In this document: positions 1-9,949 of the stretch, piece by piece
Numbering within the stretch: position 1 is the first letter of the stretch
Layout of the letters: each line of letters opens with the position of its first letter
Program-made: the position numbers and the translations under genes
Assembly (NCBI GenBank): GCA_003427395.1
Contig: BFEA01000060.1
Coordinates: 1,034,945 to 1,056,366 of the forward strand
Reading direction: 5' to 3'
DNA from: Chara braunii
Lineage: Eukaryota; Streptophyta; Charophyceae; Charales; Characeae
DNA: 21,422 nucleotides
Notes under the pieces: generated by a model
The model's database searches: none
The model's input: only the letters and a program-made list of their open reading frames with translations
Told to the model about the DNA's origin: nothing

Positions 1-2
1 TG

Positions 3-851
3 CTTGGAGTGACTGGGTCGGTATAGGTAAATGGAGTGGCTCGGGCGGCCGAACAAGTGGTTGATTGGATAGAGGAAGTCTACCTCAGGTATCCTTTTAT
101 CAGAGAATTTGTCTCAGACAGAGGATCACAATTCAGAAATGAGGTTGTCAGAAGAATTACACTCAGATTGGGAGTCAGATTTCGATATGTGACTACTTAC
201 CATCCTCAAGCGAATGCTCCTGTGGAAAGAGACCACAGAACTCTGAAAGATTCATTAGCCAAGTGGTGTGAAGGGAAACTCAGCAATTGGCCAAAGGTGT
301 TAAGAGTTGCTATATATGCTGATAATATTACTGTCAAGAGAACCACAGGGTATGCACCTTTTACTCTGTGGTACGGTCGATATGCTACATTACCGATTGA
401 GAGTATTGTCAAGACATGGTCAAGTCAAGAAAGAGATAGAGATTATTCTATTTCAGAACTCCTTTAGATCAGAATGAGGCAGATATCTGAAGTTGATCAG
501 ACAGTAATGGATGCAGCAGAGAGAATGTCACCTAGCAGACTATCGGATCAAGAAAGATGGAACAAAAAAAGATAAATAAGAAAAGATAAATTGAAGATCG
601 GAGATGTTGTTCTTCTGTTTGACAGTTCTCTTGAGACACAATGGACTAAAAGATTGGAGCCTAGATGACTTGGTCCTTACAGAATCACAGGATAGGCAGA
701 AGACAAGGTTTATGAGATCTCAGAAATGGACGGATCCAGAGTTCACGACATGGTGTCAGGGTTAAGACTTCGTAAGTTTATCTTCAGAGATCCTGACTTG
801 ATCCTTACAGTGACTCCAAATAGAGGAAAGAGAAGTCAACCACCCAAGTAA
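3..851 (+). pseudogene. pol: Ty3/Gypsy integrase, 3' part of pol (decayed)
   Basis: This is the C-terminal part of a Gypsy polyprotein, whose integrase inserts element cDNA into nuclear DNA. The frame runs in from outside the window. The second catalytic Asp lies in VSDRGSQF and the catalytic Glu in NAPVERDHRTL, with 35 residues between them, the usual DX35E spacing; the first Asp is outside the window. A C-terminal module follows (KIGDVVLLF, then LGPYRI), typical of the Gypsy GPY/F region. The frame is interrupted at 24-26 (TAG), 465-467 (TAG), 573-575 (TAA), 666-668 (TGA) and 693-695 (TAG); the natural end is the TAA at 849-851. The stops before LGPYRI and in ITG*AED sit where Trp is expected, so TGG to TGA or TAG. 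It is a different lineage from the integrase at 14079-15365. It cannot produce a full protein. Confidence 0.88.
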
Positions 852-956
852 GAGAACGGTCATAGAGGACTGAGAAAGAATACAGTAAGACACTGAGACA
901 GTGAGACTCAATTATCAGCAGACAATGATCATTCCTGCATAGTCAATTCAGCATTT

Positions 957-1027
957 CAGTTTCAGTATTACAGTTTCAGTACTCCAGTTTCAGCATCTCA
1001 GTTGCAATATTCCAGTTTTCAGCAAGT
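957..1027 (+). repeat. 14-nt CAGTTTCAG tandem repeat
   Basis: Five imperfect tandem units of 14-15 nt start at 957, 971, 985, 999 and 1013. Each begins CAGTTTCAG or a one- to two-base variant and ends in a variable pentamer (TATTA, TACTC, CATCT, TATTC, CAAGT). It lies about 100 bases after the end of the integrase frame, so it is probably in the 3' untranslated part of that element. A related repeat occurs at 10241-10321. Confidence 0.75.
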
Positions 1028-1442
1028 CATTTCGTTATCTATTTCAGCAAGCAACTGAGTTAATGAGACTATATCTTTGATCTTGTGCTGCAGTCGTTCC
1101 ATGAGTATCAAATCCTGAGAGTGGGAAGTAACTATGAGTACAATTCTGAGAGCATTGACACAAGTGTCAAGATCTGAGAAGCTCATGGCTGTGGCACATC
1201 AAATGATATAAGCAGTACTATTGTTATCACTAAGAGAAATCATGATGAGCGTAAAGAAGTTCAGTTCTGCCTGACTGATAGTTATCAACAAAATGGCTTC
1301 GTGTCTCTGACTAAGTTGCCCATCCAAGAGATTCGGATGAAGGCAGACATAAAGCAGTTCAGCTTTACTTGACTAAGAGTGGTCAGTAGAGGAACTTCGT
1401 GCTTATTGGCTAAGGGTCTGTCTTCACTCAGATGAGTCAAAT

Positions 1443-1651
1443 GAGGGAAGGGACCTCTCTGAGATCAGTATTTCAGTATTTCCTTGAGACTGAAGAGATG
1501 TCTCGTGGAAAAGAAATCCCAGTTGAGGGAAGGGACCTCTCTGGGGCTAGCACTAAGTCTTTGCTTGAGGCTGAAGGGAGGTCTCTTGCGAACCCTTAGT
1601 GTTGGCTAGCATGTTATTGTTTAGTGCCTCTTGAGACTGAAGGGAGGTCTC
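1443..1651 (+). repeat. Dispersed repeats forming GAGAC/GTCTC hairpins
   Basis: A 19-base sequence, GAGGGAAGGGACCTCTCTG, occurs exactly at 1443-1461 and 1525-1543. A second motif, TTGAGRCTGAAGRGAKGTCTC, occurs three times (around 1484-1504, 1565-1585 and 1631-1651). Each copy of the second motif can fold into a five-pair stem (GAGAC with GTCTC) around a nine-base loop; the middle copy has GAGGC and keeps pairing through a G:T wobble. No credible ORF spans this stretch, so it is read as LTR or 3' UTR sequence of the element to its left. Confidence 0.6.
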
Positions 1652-1784
1652 TTGGGAAATGTTTGTTCTGTTATGGGGCGAGGGCAGTCTGCTTGTGGGG
1701 CTATGATATGCTTGCCTGACTGTATGTGCTTGGGGTTTTCTTCTCTAACCTAAGGATGCGTTGATTGCCGAGGCTAGCCAGAGC

Positions 1785-2314
1785 CTTACCGCAGTAGGTT
1801 GCAATCTGGTGGGGTCAGCAGGTCCCCGACGCGAGTGTCGAATTCTGTAGTCAGCTGAGGCTAAGACTCCGGGAGTCTGGCCTATGAGGCTGAAAGGGGT
1901 CGGCTGGAACCCTACCGCAGTCAGAGGATGCAATCCAGTGAGGTCCGCCAGAGCCTGGAACAGTGGTTAGACCGGGTCCCACGTTCAAAAATTTGGGCGG
2001 GGCAGCCAGCGCCCTTGGCCAAAAACTTGTAGGTGAGCCGGTCCCTGACCGCAGTGGTCAAATCCGGATTCGGGACAGTCAGACTGACGGGACGTGTACT
2101 GTCATAGGGTGACCAGACCCGCAATAGTCTGGGTGTCCTGGCGAGAGTGTCAAAGGGTTGTCATACTCGAGTAGTGGGTATGATTGGTCCTGACCTGGAG
2201 GCAGGTCAAAGGTGCTGTCAAGACAGATCGTCTGACTAGTCCTGGCCTGAGGTGGGCCGAATGAGGTATGTCAGACTGACGGGACGTCCGACATTCCTGG
2301 CCAGTGGTAGGCCG
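1785..2314 (+). repeat. Array of short hairpins, consensus CCTGRCC-loop-GGYCRAA
   Basis: Short inverted repeats recur with a common layout: CC, a 4-6 base stem, a 5-8 base loop rich in GAGT or GCAGT, the complementary stem, then AA. Clear cases are CGAC/GTCG (1827-1840), AGACTC/GAGTCT (1864-1878), TGACC/GGTCA (2046-2060), CCAGAC/GTCTGG (2113-2132), TGGC/GTCA (2139-2152), TCATAC/GTATGA (2161-2183), TGACCT/AGGTCA (2191-2208), and TGGCC/GGCCG at 2243-2259 and 2298-2314. An exact 18-mer, GTCAGACTGACGGGACGT, is present at 2078-2095 and 2270-2287. ORFs here are short and low quality. It probably belongs to the LTR or 3' UTR of the left element; its function is unknown. Confidence 0.6.
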
Positions 2315-2319
2315 AAATC

Positions 2320-2900
2320 AAGACAATCTATAAATCCTGGGTATGAAGAATTGTTATGTACTAATTATTATTTATTATTTATTAATTTATTTATGGGTTT
2401 TTAATTTTAATTTGTTAATGCTTGACTGTTGGTTGTCAGAGGGTCTGCTTGCTGGGGCATGGTTGTTGTTTGTGGGACTTGCTGATTTTGCAGGTATGCA
2501 AATACTTATCTGAAATTCCCTGTCCAGAGAAAAGAAAAGGGGTTTGGTATCCCCTCCCTTTTTCCTGAGAAGTTGAGGAGACGCCTCACTCAGACTAGAG
2601 AACATAAAAAAAGGTTTGATATGCCCTGTTTCCAGCATGACAGACAGAGTGAGTACCCCCGTTACTATGGTCATCCCTGGCATAGATGCCTGATCAAGAA
2701 CTAAGGTGACCTCCATGTGAAGGACCAACAGTTGAACAAGTCGAACTAGCAGACAAAATCCTTCTTAAAAATGTATTTGGTGGCCGACAAGCGGCCTGGT
2801 TCACGAGGAACCTGCATCCCTGGCCTTAAGGAAGCCAAACTCTCAGGTCTGGGACACTATAAAGTGGACAGAATTGAGAACCCTATGAGCCAGAGATCAG
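2320..2900. other. AT-rich stretch without a supportable gene
   Basis: Positions 2360-2420 are a TTATTTATTAATTTA low-complexity run. From about 2430 the plus strand has moderate base composition with fragments that look weakly protein-like in shifting frames, but stops interrupt every frame. It may be decayed element sequence. Nothing here can be named. Confidence 0.4.
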
Positions 2901-2902
2901 AT

Positions 2903-3373
2903 TCAGAAGGCTGAAAAGAAGTCATGCTTATATAAGACGAAAAAGACAGCCATGAGCTCGAGTTGGAAAAGAAAGAGGAGAAAGAAAATGCTGAAGAAAA
3001 TGCAGTGATTGGGATGATGGAGTGATGAGACGGCGCATGGGACAAAAGGAGGCGGAGCGGGCACTATCGCCTTGCTTACGGAAGGGGTGGAAGGAGCTTT
3101 GGGGACATATGGAGGAGAAGAGGCGCTAGGAGTACCATAGCGCGCGTCGAACTTCTTGCGAAGGAATTCCATCATGTCAGGAGATGGAGTCCTCTCGTAC
3201 CACCCTCCTAACGGGTAGTGAGGGTGTGGAGTTAAACGGCCATAACCTCGCGGTTCCTCCTCTTCCTCCTCCTCTGAGCTATAATCCCTCCGTACCCTAA
3301 GTGGCGGTTCTTCTTTTGCTTTTCTGCCTCTTCCTCCTCTTCCTCTACCCTGACCGCTACGGGCCTCAGGCAT
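2903..3373 (-). pseudogene. gag: Gag-like N-terminus, truncated or chimeric
   Basis: The 156-codon frame on the minus strand begins MPEARSG, resembling the MPxTRSG starts common on Gypsy gag proteins. The first 30 residues are Arg/Gly rich (GRGRGGRGRK), then comes an acidic run (SSEEEEEEE), then Pro/Tyr-rich sequence with WYERTPSPDMMEFLRKKF. These are features of a nucleic-acid-binding capsid precursor N-terminus, but no capsid core or zinc knuckle follows. From about residue 110 (near position 3045) the composition changes abruptly to Phe/Leu/Ser-rich sequence. That part is the complement of a purine-rich plus-strand stretch, so the natural protein probably ended its similarity there. I read it as a gag start cut by truncation or insertion of another element. 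It points away from the neighbouring + strand pol, so it belongs to a separate copy. Confidence 0.45.
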
Positions 3374-3387
3374 GGTGCGCGAGAAGT

Positions 3388-3399
3388 GGATCTAGTACC
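3388..3399 (-). promoter_or_regulatory. Weak candidate primer-binding site
   Basis: The minus strand reads GGTACTAGATCC, matching 9 of 12 bases of the initiator tRNA-Met primer site GGTATCAGAGCC. It lies 14 bases upstream of the gag-like ATG at 3373. It does not start with the usual TGG and no LTR terminus could be defined beside it, so this is a guess. Confidence 0.15.
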
Positions 3400-4490
3400 G
3401 AAGGCTACGACCGAGAAAGCTGTACGAGCGAAGATTGTAGTGAAGAGATGGATCCGGAAAGACGGAAGTAGAAAATAATCGCGTTAGCTAAGAAGGACTA
3501 CAACATGCTATGAGAAGTTTAGCGCTGAGAGGGATGGGTAGCGCAGAGAGAGGACAAGCTGAGAGAGAAAAATCAGCACTAAGAGAGGAAACGCGCGCTA
3601 GGAGAACAAGTGAGCGCCGAAGGAGAAAGTGGCCGCTAACTGCGCAGAACCGCCGTGTAGATTTCACAGTTAGCCGCAAAAGGGAACGAATGAAAGTGCT
3701 GCTTGCTTGTACTTGTTTTATACTGGAAGTACGTTGTGTTCTGACCCAGCGGGGACGCTGTGTAGGGGTTTGGTATTATGTCGGAGGGCGCGGTATCCCG
3801 GCCCTCCTCTGTGTACCAAGTCCCTGCTTGGTACCAGTCCTCGCTCTGATGCTCCGACCTGTGGAAGTGTCTTGGACCTCTGCTGTTTCTAGTATCCAGG
3901 TTGTACCTCGGCGCGGACCGGTTCCCGTGAAGTTGCCCTCAACAAAAGGGTGCGCCACAGGACCTTCCTTTGGTCCACGCAGGCTCGGCGCCCTGCTGTA
4001 CAGCAAAGCACAACCGGCCTATAACCGTGGTAGCCGCTGGGTCTGCCCTGGGACGCAAAGGCAAAAGGGTTGGCGCAGTCTTTTCTGCTATGCGCCGAGT
4101 GCCCTGTTGCCAAGTTATGGGTTAGGTGCAAGGGGTAGAAGTCGCTGTCGGGGAAGGGAAAGAGAGACAGAAGAGTAAAACGTCAAGTTTAGAACTCGTT
4201 TTCCCTGGCGTGTGGAAGTCAGGGGACCTCAGGTTGCTGTGATGCTATAGTTTCCTTTCCGATTCTGGATTGTCGTCATCGTAATCATTATTATTATTAT
4301 TACCCCTAAAATTCCCTATTTTCGGCTTTCCGTATGTCGGTCTGTCACTTCGTAGGAAAAAGGGCGCCGATTCGGGTTTCGGACCGCAGCTGCGGTCTTA
4401 CGGCCTGAGTTTATTGATCCTTTGTACATCATCTGTATCAGGCCTGCTTGTCCGAACCGCGCGGACCCCGATGGCCACGTTAAGAGGCAG
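3400..4490. other. Possible LTR/leader sequence of the minus-strand gag fragment
   Basis: This region lies upstream of the gag-like start on the minus strand. Long open frames occur on both strands (for example 3510-4178 plus), but they overlap each other and show no family motif. I treat them as chance frames in GC-rich DNA. A short (ATT)n run is at 4287-4302. No LTR ends could be proved. Confidence 0.25.
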
Positions 4491-4499
4491 CTACAGTGA

Positions 4500-4665
4500 G
4501 AACGAAAGAAAAAAAAAGAAAATAAAAGAAATAGGATAAAAAGGAAAATGAAATCTTAGACTCGTGTGTGAGCTCAGGGTGCGGTTCAGATGAGGCTGAT
4601 GCACGAAGAGATTCTTGGGACGCAGTCTTTTCCTTTTCCTTTTTTTTTTTTTTTTTTTGGTCTTT

Positions 4666-4704
<39 letters not shown>

Positions 4705-4745
4705 GTCATTACGATTATTTTATTCTTATTATTATTATTATTTAG
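4500..4745. repeat. Low-complexity A-rich then long T tracts
   Basis: The plus strand has an A/G-rich stretch (about 4500-4560). It then has T runs of 19 (4640-4658) and 35 bases (4669-4703), each followed by GG or GGTC, and then an ATT-rich tail to 4742. The frames called across it encode only Phe or Lys runs and are not genes. The tract lengths may be inexact because homopolymers are error-prone. Confidence 0.85.
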
Positions 4746-4749
4746 TACT

Positions 4750-5400
4750 CTAATTTTGAATTCTGGTTGTTGGCCTGTCCTTTCGCGGGAAGCCAACGGT
4801 TCGTATTTCGAACTCGGCGACTCACAGCCTAAGTAGGCCGACCCCACGTATACTGTCTGTGGGCTAGCTTTGGTATAGCGTAGTGTGGTAAGGCCCCAAA
4901 AGGAGGGCGACCCGCGACCGCATTGGTAGGAGGAATATCACCCCCTACAGAGGGTCATAAACCCCCTCCTTGCCATCGGAAACGGGTACCCGTCGGGTAT
5001 AGACCAACGCGTACGTCTTAAATAAAAAAAAATGCTTGTCAGTGTCTCGTTATGGGACTTCAGAGATTGGGTCGTGGTCACATCGTGATAATTAGTGGCT
5101 TGACGACAGCATAGCGATTTCGAGCCATACCTTGACCGTTGAGTTTTCGGTTTCGAATTATTAAGTTTTTATTTTGCTTTATATTTTGGAATATTAAGAC
5201 TAGTAAAAAGATGGCCAGAGCAGAACTCTTCTTTTAAAGCGCGGGGGTCATAGCGAGGGGCGAGCCTAGTATAAAGAGGTGAGGCAAACGAGTTCTTGAC
5301 AGTGTTGACGCTGCTGGCCTGAGAAAGCGGTGGATAGTCTGTGGGCATGAGTGTTGGGTCCAATGTTATGCCACCTATCGATCTGGGCAGGCTATCCTGA
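4750..5400. other. No supportable gene
   Basis: Mixed-composition DNA. A 64-codon minus-strand frame at 5169-5363 reads moderately protein-like (for example LYTRLAPRYDPRALKEEF) but matches nothing I recognise and is short. No RNA gene or clear repeat was seen. Confidence 0.3.
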
Positions 5401-5406
5401 GTAGCA

Positions 5407-5943
5407 ATGGCGCTACACGGCTATAGGCCGAGGTGTTGGCGGCATACAGTGCGCTGGGTTCCAATGTCGGGGGAAGGCCCTCAAATTACGATGGCCCTGA
5501 ACTATGATTGGGGAGAGGTAGTCCGGCTGAAAGTCTGCATTGAAGGGGGGAGAGAGGAGGAGATGCGAGCGGACCAGAGGCTGCAGGCTGCCATTTCCGA
5601 AGCGCGCGACAGGGCAGAGCGGAGGTGCAGACGAGACGAGGTGACCGTGAGCTTAAGAGTGACGGTCATCTATCATGAGACCGAATCGTCAACTGGGACT
5701 GAGACAAGGGAGGAACAGCGCAACGAAAGAGACTCGGGCGGGGAGAGTGAAATGAGCGAGGTGGATCGTGAGACGGATCTCAGGTCTTGGAACAGACCCG
5801 AGGAGATCCAAAGGTACCACCGGGCCGCGGAACCAGTGGAGAAGGGGCCCGAGGCCAGCTCACGACAGCTGATTCCGAGGGGCCGCGGGACTGGAGGCCG
5901 CGGGACCGGAGGGAAACAGGGAAAAGGTAAGAAACGGGTCTGA
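5407..5943 (+). CDS. Hypothetical Arg/Glu-rich protein with RG-rich tail
   Basis: This is a 178-codon frame starting at ATG 5407, nine bases after an in-frame TGA. The centre (about residues 45-90) is rich in Glu, Arg and Ala and looks helical (EEEMRADQRLQAAISEARDR), followed by a strand-like stretch VTVSLRVTVIYHETESS. The middle is polar and acidic, and the end is basic and repetitive (RGRGTGGRGTGGKQGKGKKRV region), a composition typical of nucleic-acid-binding tails such as those of gag proteins. No catalytic motif is visible. It sits in transposon-derived DNA with no recognisable partner gene, so a gag remnant is the likeliest idea, but this is inference. A GTAAGA at about 5928 resembles a splice donor, but joining to the next AG gives a stop. 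Confidence 0.3.
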   Translation: MALHGYRPRCWRHTVRWVPMSGEGPQITMALNYDWGEVVRLKVCIEGGREEEMRADQRLQAAISEARDRAERRCRRDEVTVSLRVTVIYHETESSTGTETREEQRNERDSGGESEMSEVDRETDLRSWNRPEEIQRYHRAAEPVEKGPEASSRQLIPRGRGTGGRGTGGKQGKGKKRV

Positions 5944-6269
5944 GGCAAGGGAGGTTGCGCACGCATCTGGGTTACAGGTAACACGCTCTGAGAGAAGAGA
6001 GCGTGAGAGAGTAGCCAAGGAGAGAGAGACAGTGCGGAGAGGCGACTACAGCGGTCCTGTGATGGACGTGGGTTGGTGATGCTGACGCCAACAGAATTGC
6101 AGTGTGTGATAGTGACAAGCAGATAAAGAGAGGGCAAAAGCGTGAGAGAGAGAGAGAGGCGGTTGAAGTCAAAACTAGCGGGCAGTACACGAGAACAGAG
6201 CGTGAGCCTACTGCGCTCGTAAGAGAGGGGGAACAAGACGGATCTCGAAACAGAGGCAAATAAAGTGGG

Positions 6270-6599
6270 ATGGGGACAAGCTTAGGGCACTTGTCTGACA
6301 AGTGGTGCACCCTGGGAAGAGCAAGAGGGGCAATTACGAGAGAATGCATGCGCTACGCGTGGCGTCCCAAGAAGGGCAGAGGCATGAAATTGGGAGATCT
6401 GCTCAATGCCTCCGCACATCATCTGAGGGATGAGCCAGTGCATGGGGGTAGGGGAGCATCGCCAAGGGAGCTGTTTTCTGGAATCTGTTCCCGCGCGCCA
6501 GACTTCTTGGGCTTGTCCTTGATCGCCTTGAGGCATGGCCTAGAGACCAGCAAACTGAGGGAGTTGGTGTGCGCTTGTATGAAGGCTGTCGATCCGTGA
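6270..6599 (+). CDS. Hypothetical protein, weak
   Basis: This is a 109-codon frame starting at ATG 6270. Its residues are mixed and not low-complexity, with a plausible helical C-terminal half (APDFLGLSLIALRHGLETSK). No motif or family is recognised. Minus-strand frames of similar length overlap it, so the coding strand is uncertain. It lies about 330 bases after the 178-codon ORF; the intervening stretch is purine-rich with many stops, and the two could be parts of one decayed gene. Confidence 0.2.
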   Translation: MGTSLGHLSDKWCTLGRARGAITRECMRYAWRPKKGRGMKLGDLLNASAHHLRDEPVHGGRGASPRELFSGICSRAPDFLGLSLIALRHGLETSKLRELVCACMKAVDP

Positions 6600-9500
6600 G
6601 TGACATCAGTAGGAAAAGGAACGAAAGAGGAGGTTACAGAGGGAGAGAGAGGGTTAGCGCTCGGTGCTGGGGAGACGTTCCTACTCATCGCCTGATAGAT
6701 GAGTCTGTACACTTGCACCTTCAAGCAGCCAATTGGAAGTTAGTACCTCGCGCCTTCCTCTCGAGCTTGGCATTGTCTGAAAGAGCGCGAAGAAACCAGC
6801 ACTTCGAGAGGACGCACGATCCGGATGAGAGTGTTAGCGCTGATTGACGTCAACGATCGCCCTCACTCCAGCGTGATGCTATTGCCGTGAGCAGAGCTCG
6901 CATGCGTTTCAACCATGATGTCACTGAATGCAATGGGTGACGCGTTCACTCATATGAGACCTGACGCGTTTTAATGGTTGTGGGAGAGGATCTCCATCGC
7001 GCGTGTATGTATCGGGTCTAAGCTGGTCGAAGGGGAAGCGTTAGCCATTTGTTTCCAAGTTCCTGCAAGAGTGATCCGACTCACCTTCCCCCCTGTCTAC
7101 CAATGACAATGAGTCGTTGGGTGTCAATTGACTATGGTGTTGGGATACTGCTCTGACCTCCGTCACTGACTCGGAGAATTGCAGCGAGTAGGGGCGAGGA
7201 TAAAGCAACATGAATGATCGAGCGACCCTCGGGAGGTGATTTAACTTTGAGGAGTGATTGGAACTAGTCTTCCAGTTCAAAGTCACCTCACTTCATCTCC
7301 AACCAGGTAGATCTGCTGTGATCGAACGAGTATCTGCTTCTACTAGACTCCATGTTATTCGGGTTGCACTAACCGACGGGTTCTTGAGACAGTAATGGAG
7401 AGGTGATTCTTAGTTGACATCAACACCATTTGTGCATATGCGTTGGCTATGAGGTAGCTGTTGACTAGCCAGTGAGCTACGAAACCTTAAGGCACTAGGA
7501 CGTTCCTGTTTGGACGAGCACTACTGATCAGACCACAAATACGTTGGCAGGAGTTTTGAGCTAAGTAATAATTTATAGTATAAAAGTTTTTGCCTCTAAA
7601 AGCGCTTGTCTCTTGTCAAGACTCGGCAGGGTAATGAAATCTCATCTTTATAAATGAGTAGGACCGGAAAGTACCAATTACTTTGTGAGTTACGAGCTTG
7701 TCATTAATCGAACCAGCAACTTGAGAGTAGCTCTTGAGGGTGTTTGCCGTCAGTAAATCGAGTAAACTCGTGGGTGGAAATGCAGGGATCGTCACTTCGG
7801 CTTCACGCTAGAAGTCAGTTGATGGTATAATGACTAAGAAACAAGAAAACTTGCCTTGCATGCCTTGGTCGCAGGCTTCTAGTATGCGCTACGATATTAC
7901 ACAAGAGAGTAAGAGAAAGGTAACAGGGCACGGCCAAGGGACACAACGAGTGGAGTCTAAATCTGTGTGATAATTTTCTTTGCTCTCTCTCGTGATTTCG
8001 GTGATAAGTTAAAATTCTACTCTTAAGTTGTGCGAGGAAATCGGACAAGGATTAAAGTCCTTGATGTCACTAAGAATCTTAATCTATGCTTATTACCTTG
8101 CATACAACCGTAAGAGCGCTCGACTACAAGAGTATGTATGTCCTCTTGTTGCCGAACACGTTTACGGTTAAGCGAACTTGCATGCTTCTTCACGATTGAG
8201 TTGCGGACTCATTGGAACTAGAACGAACGGATGAGGATTAAGGCAAATACACCTACGATTACCTGAAAAGGGGAAGCACAACGACAACCGATCAGAGTTA
8301 GCAAGTGAGATGAGGATGATCTGCTAATCAACGCTGACTGACTCTGATCTATTGAATCGGTTTGATGCTGTAAATAATCATTGAGGGAAAAGCGGAATGA
8401 CAAGTTAAAACCAGTTTGAGTGTCTCTGAGTCTCCCCAGGTTTACCTTTCGTTCAATGGGCAGAAGGCGACAGGTCCTAAAGAAAGTAATTTAATTATTA
8501 GCTAAGTTTCTCCTGGATGGAGACTGAGATTGCACTCTATCTTTCCCAGGGTAATCATTCCACTCGCTTGGTAAAATCAGGCCGAAACTGGGGTACGGCC
8601 AAAGGCATCAGTGAATTTTTCTTGAGTTGAGCAAAATTCTTAGTTTATTCTGGCCTTTCCAATCGTCGCTCATTAGTATCATGAAAAGAGAATAAGCTGC
8701 CTTTGGTGAGTCTCGATGGTAAGTTATTTCCACTCCGGTCAGTTTCGGTCGTTTGCTCTGAAGGACAGAACGACACCGTGAGCGAGGGCATTCTGAGAAT
8801 TTTTACAGCAGCTAGATGAAAACCTGACCCATGTTTTGTGGCTATGTTTAGCCGTCGCTCTGAGAATTTACGAGAGCCCGAACAATCCAGCTCCAGCTGT
8901 TGTAGTGTTTTTCTGAGTAAGTGCCCAGTTGTGTTTTGTTGGACTGGAGTCTCGAATGCACTGAGCATGCGTGGCAGTCTGTTCCCGCTATCCCACAAGC
9001 ATCACTACGTCCCCTGCTCACCTCTATCTGAGAGAACAGACTACTCATTGTGAGCTATCCTAACGATACTCCTCTCGGCCAGGAGTTACTAGAATCAGCT
9101 ACTATCGAACCGGCCGTTGAGACCCTTTTTAACAGCCATCGGTCTCAAAAGAGAGATACAAGCGTCAAGCAAGACATACTAAATCAGGCAACCAGTTCAA
9201 GGTTCCGTCTGTTTATTTAGACACTTCTGCATTCTATTCAACTACAGTCGGTGCAAGCACAAAGCTGATACAACAAACCAAGCCAGCAACGAACAACAAT
9301 CACTTGGTGCTCAGGTTACAGTCATTTGATGCTCAACCGTTGAAGCCAGACAAAGCGGTGAGATGTGAATAAACAGCAAACTGTTGCGGCACATGCCAAT
9401 CAATCGGTAACCTTCCATAAGTTTTCATCAGAACTTGACCACTTCTGAATGGTGATTTGATCTCAGCCTGATTAGTGCCTAAGCCGTGTTAGAACGAGTA

Positions 9501-9600
9501 GAGGCCGTCAGCGAAACACTACAGATAAAACGGTGAATAAGCAGTGGCCTGGCGACCCTCAAAACCGGCCAATCGATACGCGAGCTACTTTTATATCCAT
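6600..9600. other. Long non-coding stretch
   Basis: About 3 kb with no frame that I can support. Candidate frames such as 8645-8998 (minus) and 8838-9053 (plus) overlap each other, are under 120 codons and carry no motif. Base composition is moderate with no long tandem repeat, tRNA or rRNA visible. The minus strand has GGATATAAAAG near 9590-9600, resembling a TATA box, but nothing downstream supports a promoter. Confidence 0.4.
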
Positions 9601-9630
9601 AGCCCTCTACTAGATCTTGGGGTTCACTGT

Positions 9631-9646
9631 TGGGGATCTGATTGAG
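9631..9646 (+). promoter_or_regulatory. Possible primer-binding site before the 81-codon ORF
   Basis: The plus strand reads TGGGGATCTGATTGAG, 15 bases before ATG 9661 and a few bases after TTCA. A site starting TGG just 3' of a TTCA-type end is how an LTR boundary and tRNA primer site look, but I cannot name a matching tRNA. The call rests only on position and form. Confidence 0.15.
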
Positions 9647-9660
9647 ACAAAAGGGAAAGT

Positions 9661-9906
9661 ATGAAGGATAACGAGATCCTAGTGGTGAAAAGCACATTAA
9701 TAAGAGAAAAGAGAGAGGGGTGGAAGGAAGAAGCCTTCAAAGACATGGAAAACAACATGCAAGTGCAGAGGGAGTATGCAGTGGGAATTGCCAGTGAAAA
9801 AAAGTACATTGAGTATGTAGTTTATTTCTACGGTCCTGACAACGAGCTACATGGCACCGGTTCTATGTTAGAGAGCGTGGTAAGGGCCAGGGCGAAGCTC
9901 GGGTGA
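9661..9906 (+). CDS. Hypothetical 81-aa protein
   Basis: The frame runs from ATG 9661 to TGA 9904-9906. The first half is charged and helical (EKREGWKEEAFKDMENNMQV), the second reads as mixed strands (YIEYVVYFYGPDNELHGTGS). It is too small and motif-poor for assignment. It is followed directly by CAG/AATCAG-rich repeats and then by the 220-aa ORF on the same strand, so all three probably belong to one element. It might be a small leader ORF or a remnant of a longer gene. Confidence 0.35.
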   Translation: MKDNEILVVKSTLIREKREGWKEEAFKDMENNMQVQREYAVGIASEKKYIEYVVYFYGPDNELHGTGSMLESVVRARAKLG

Positions 9907-9949
9907 GCTTAGCAGTACCTGAAGCTTACTGCTCGAAGCTTACCACTCT

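Noticed and set aside
1785-2314. A CRISPR-like array
   Set aside because: The unit spacing is irregular, the repeats are not identical, the genome is eukaryotic and there are no cas genes.
2640-2710. A decayed zinc knuckle on the plus strand (YPRYYGHPWHRC)
   Set aside because: It needs two Cys to Tyr changes, has non-standard spacing, and no gag core precedes it.
4491-4847. Frames over the T tracts near 4640-4703
   Set aside because: They encode only Phe or Lys homopolymers from low-complexity DNA.
5927-5978. A 51-base intron with donor GTAAGA and acceptor ACAG
   Set aside because: There is no clear branch point, and the joined frame reaches a stop within three codons.
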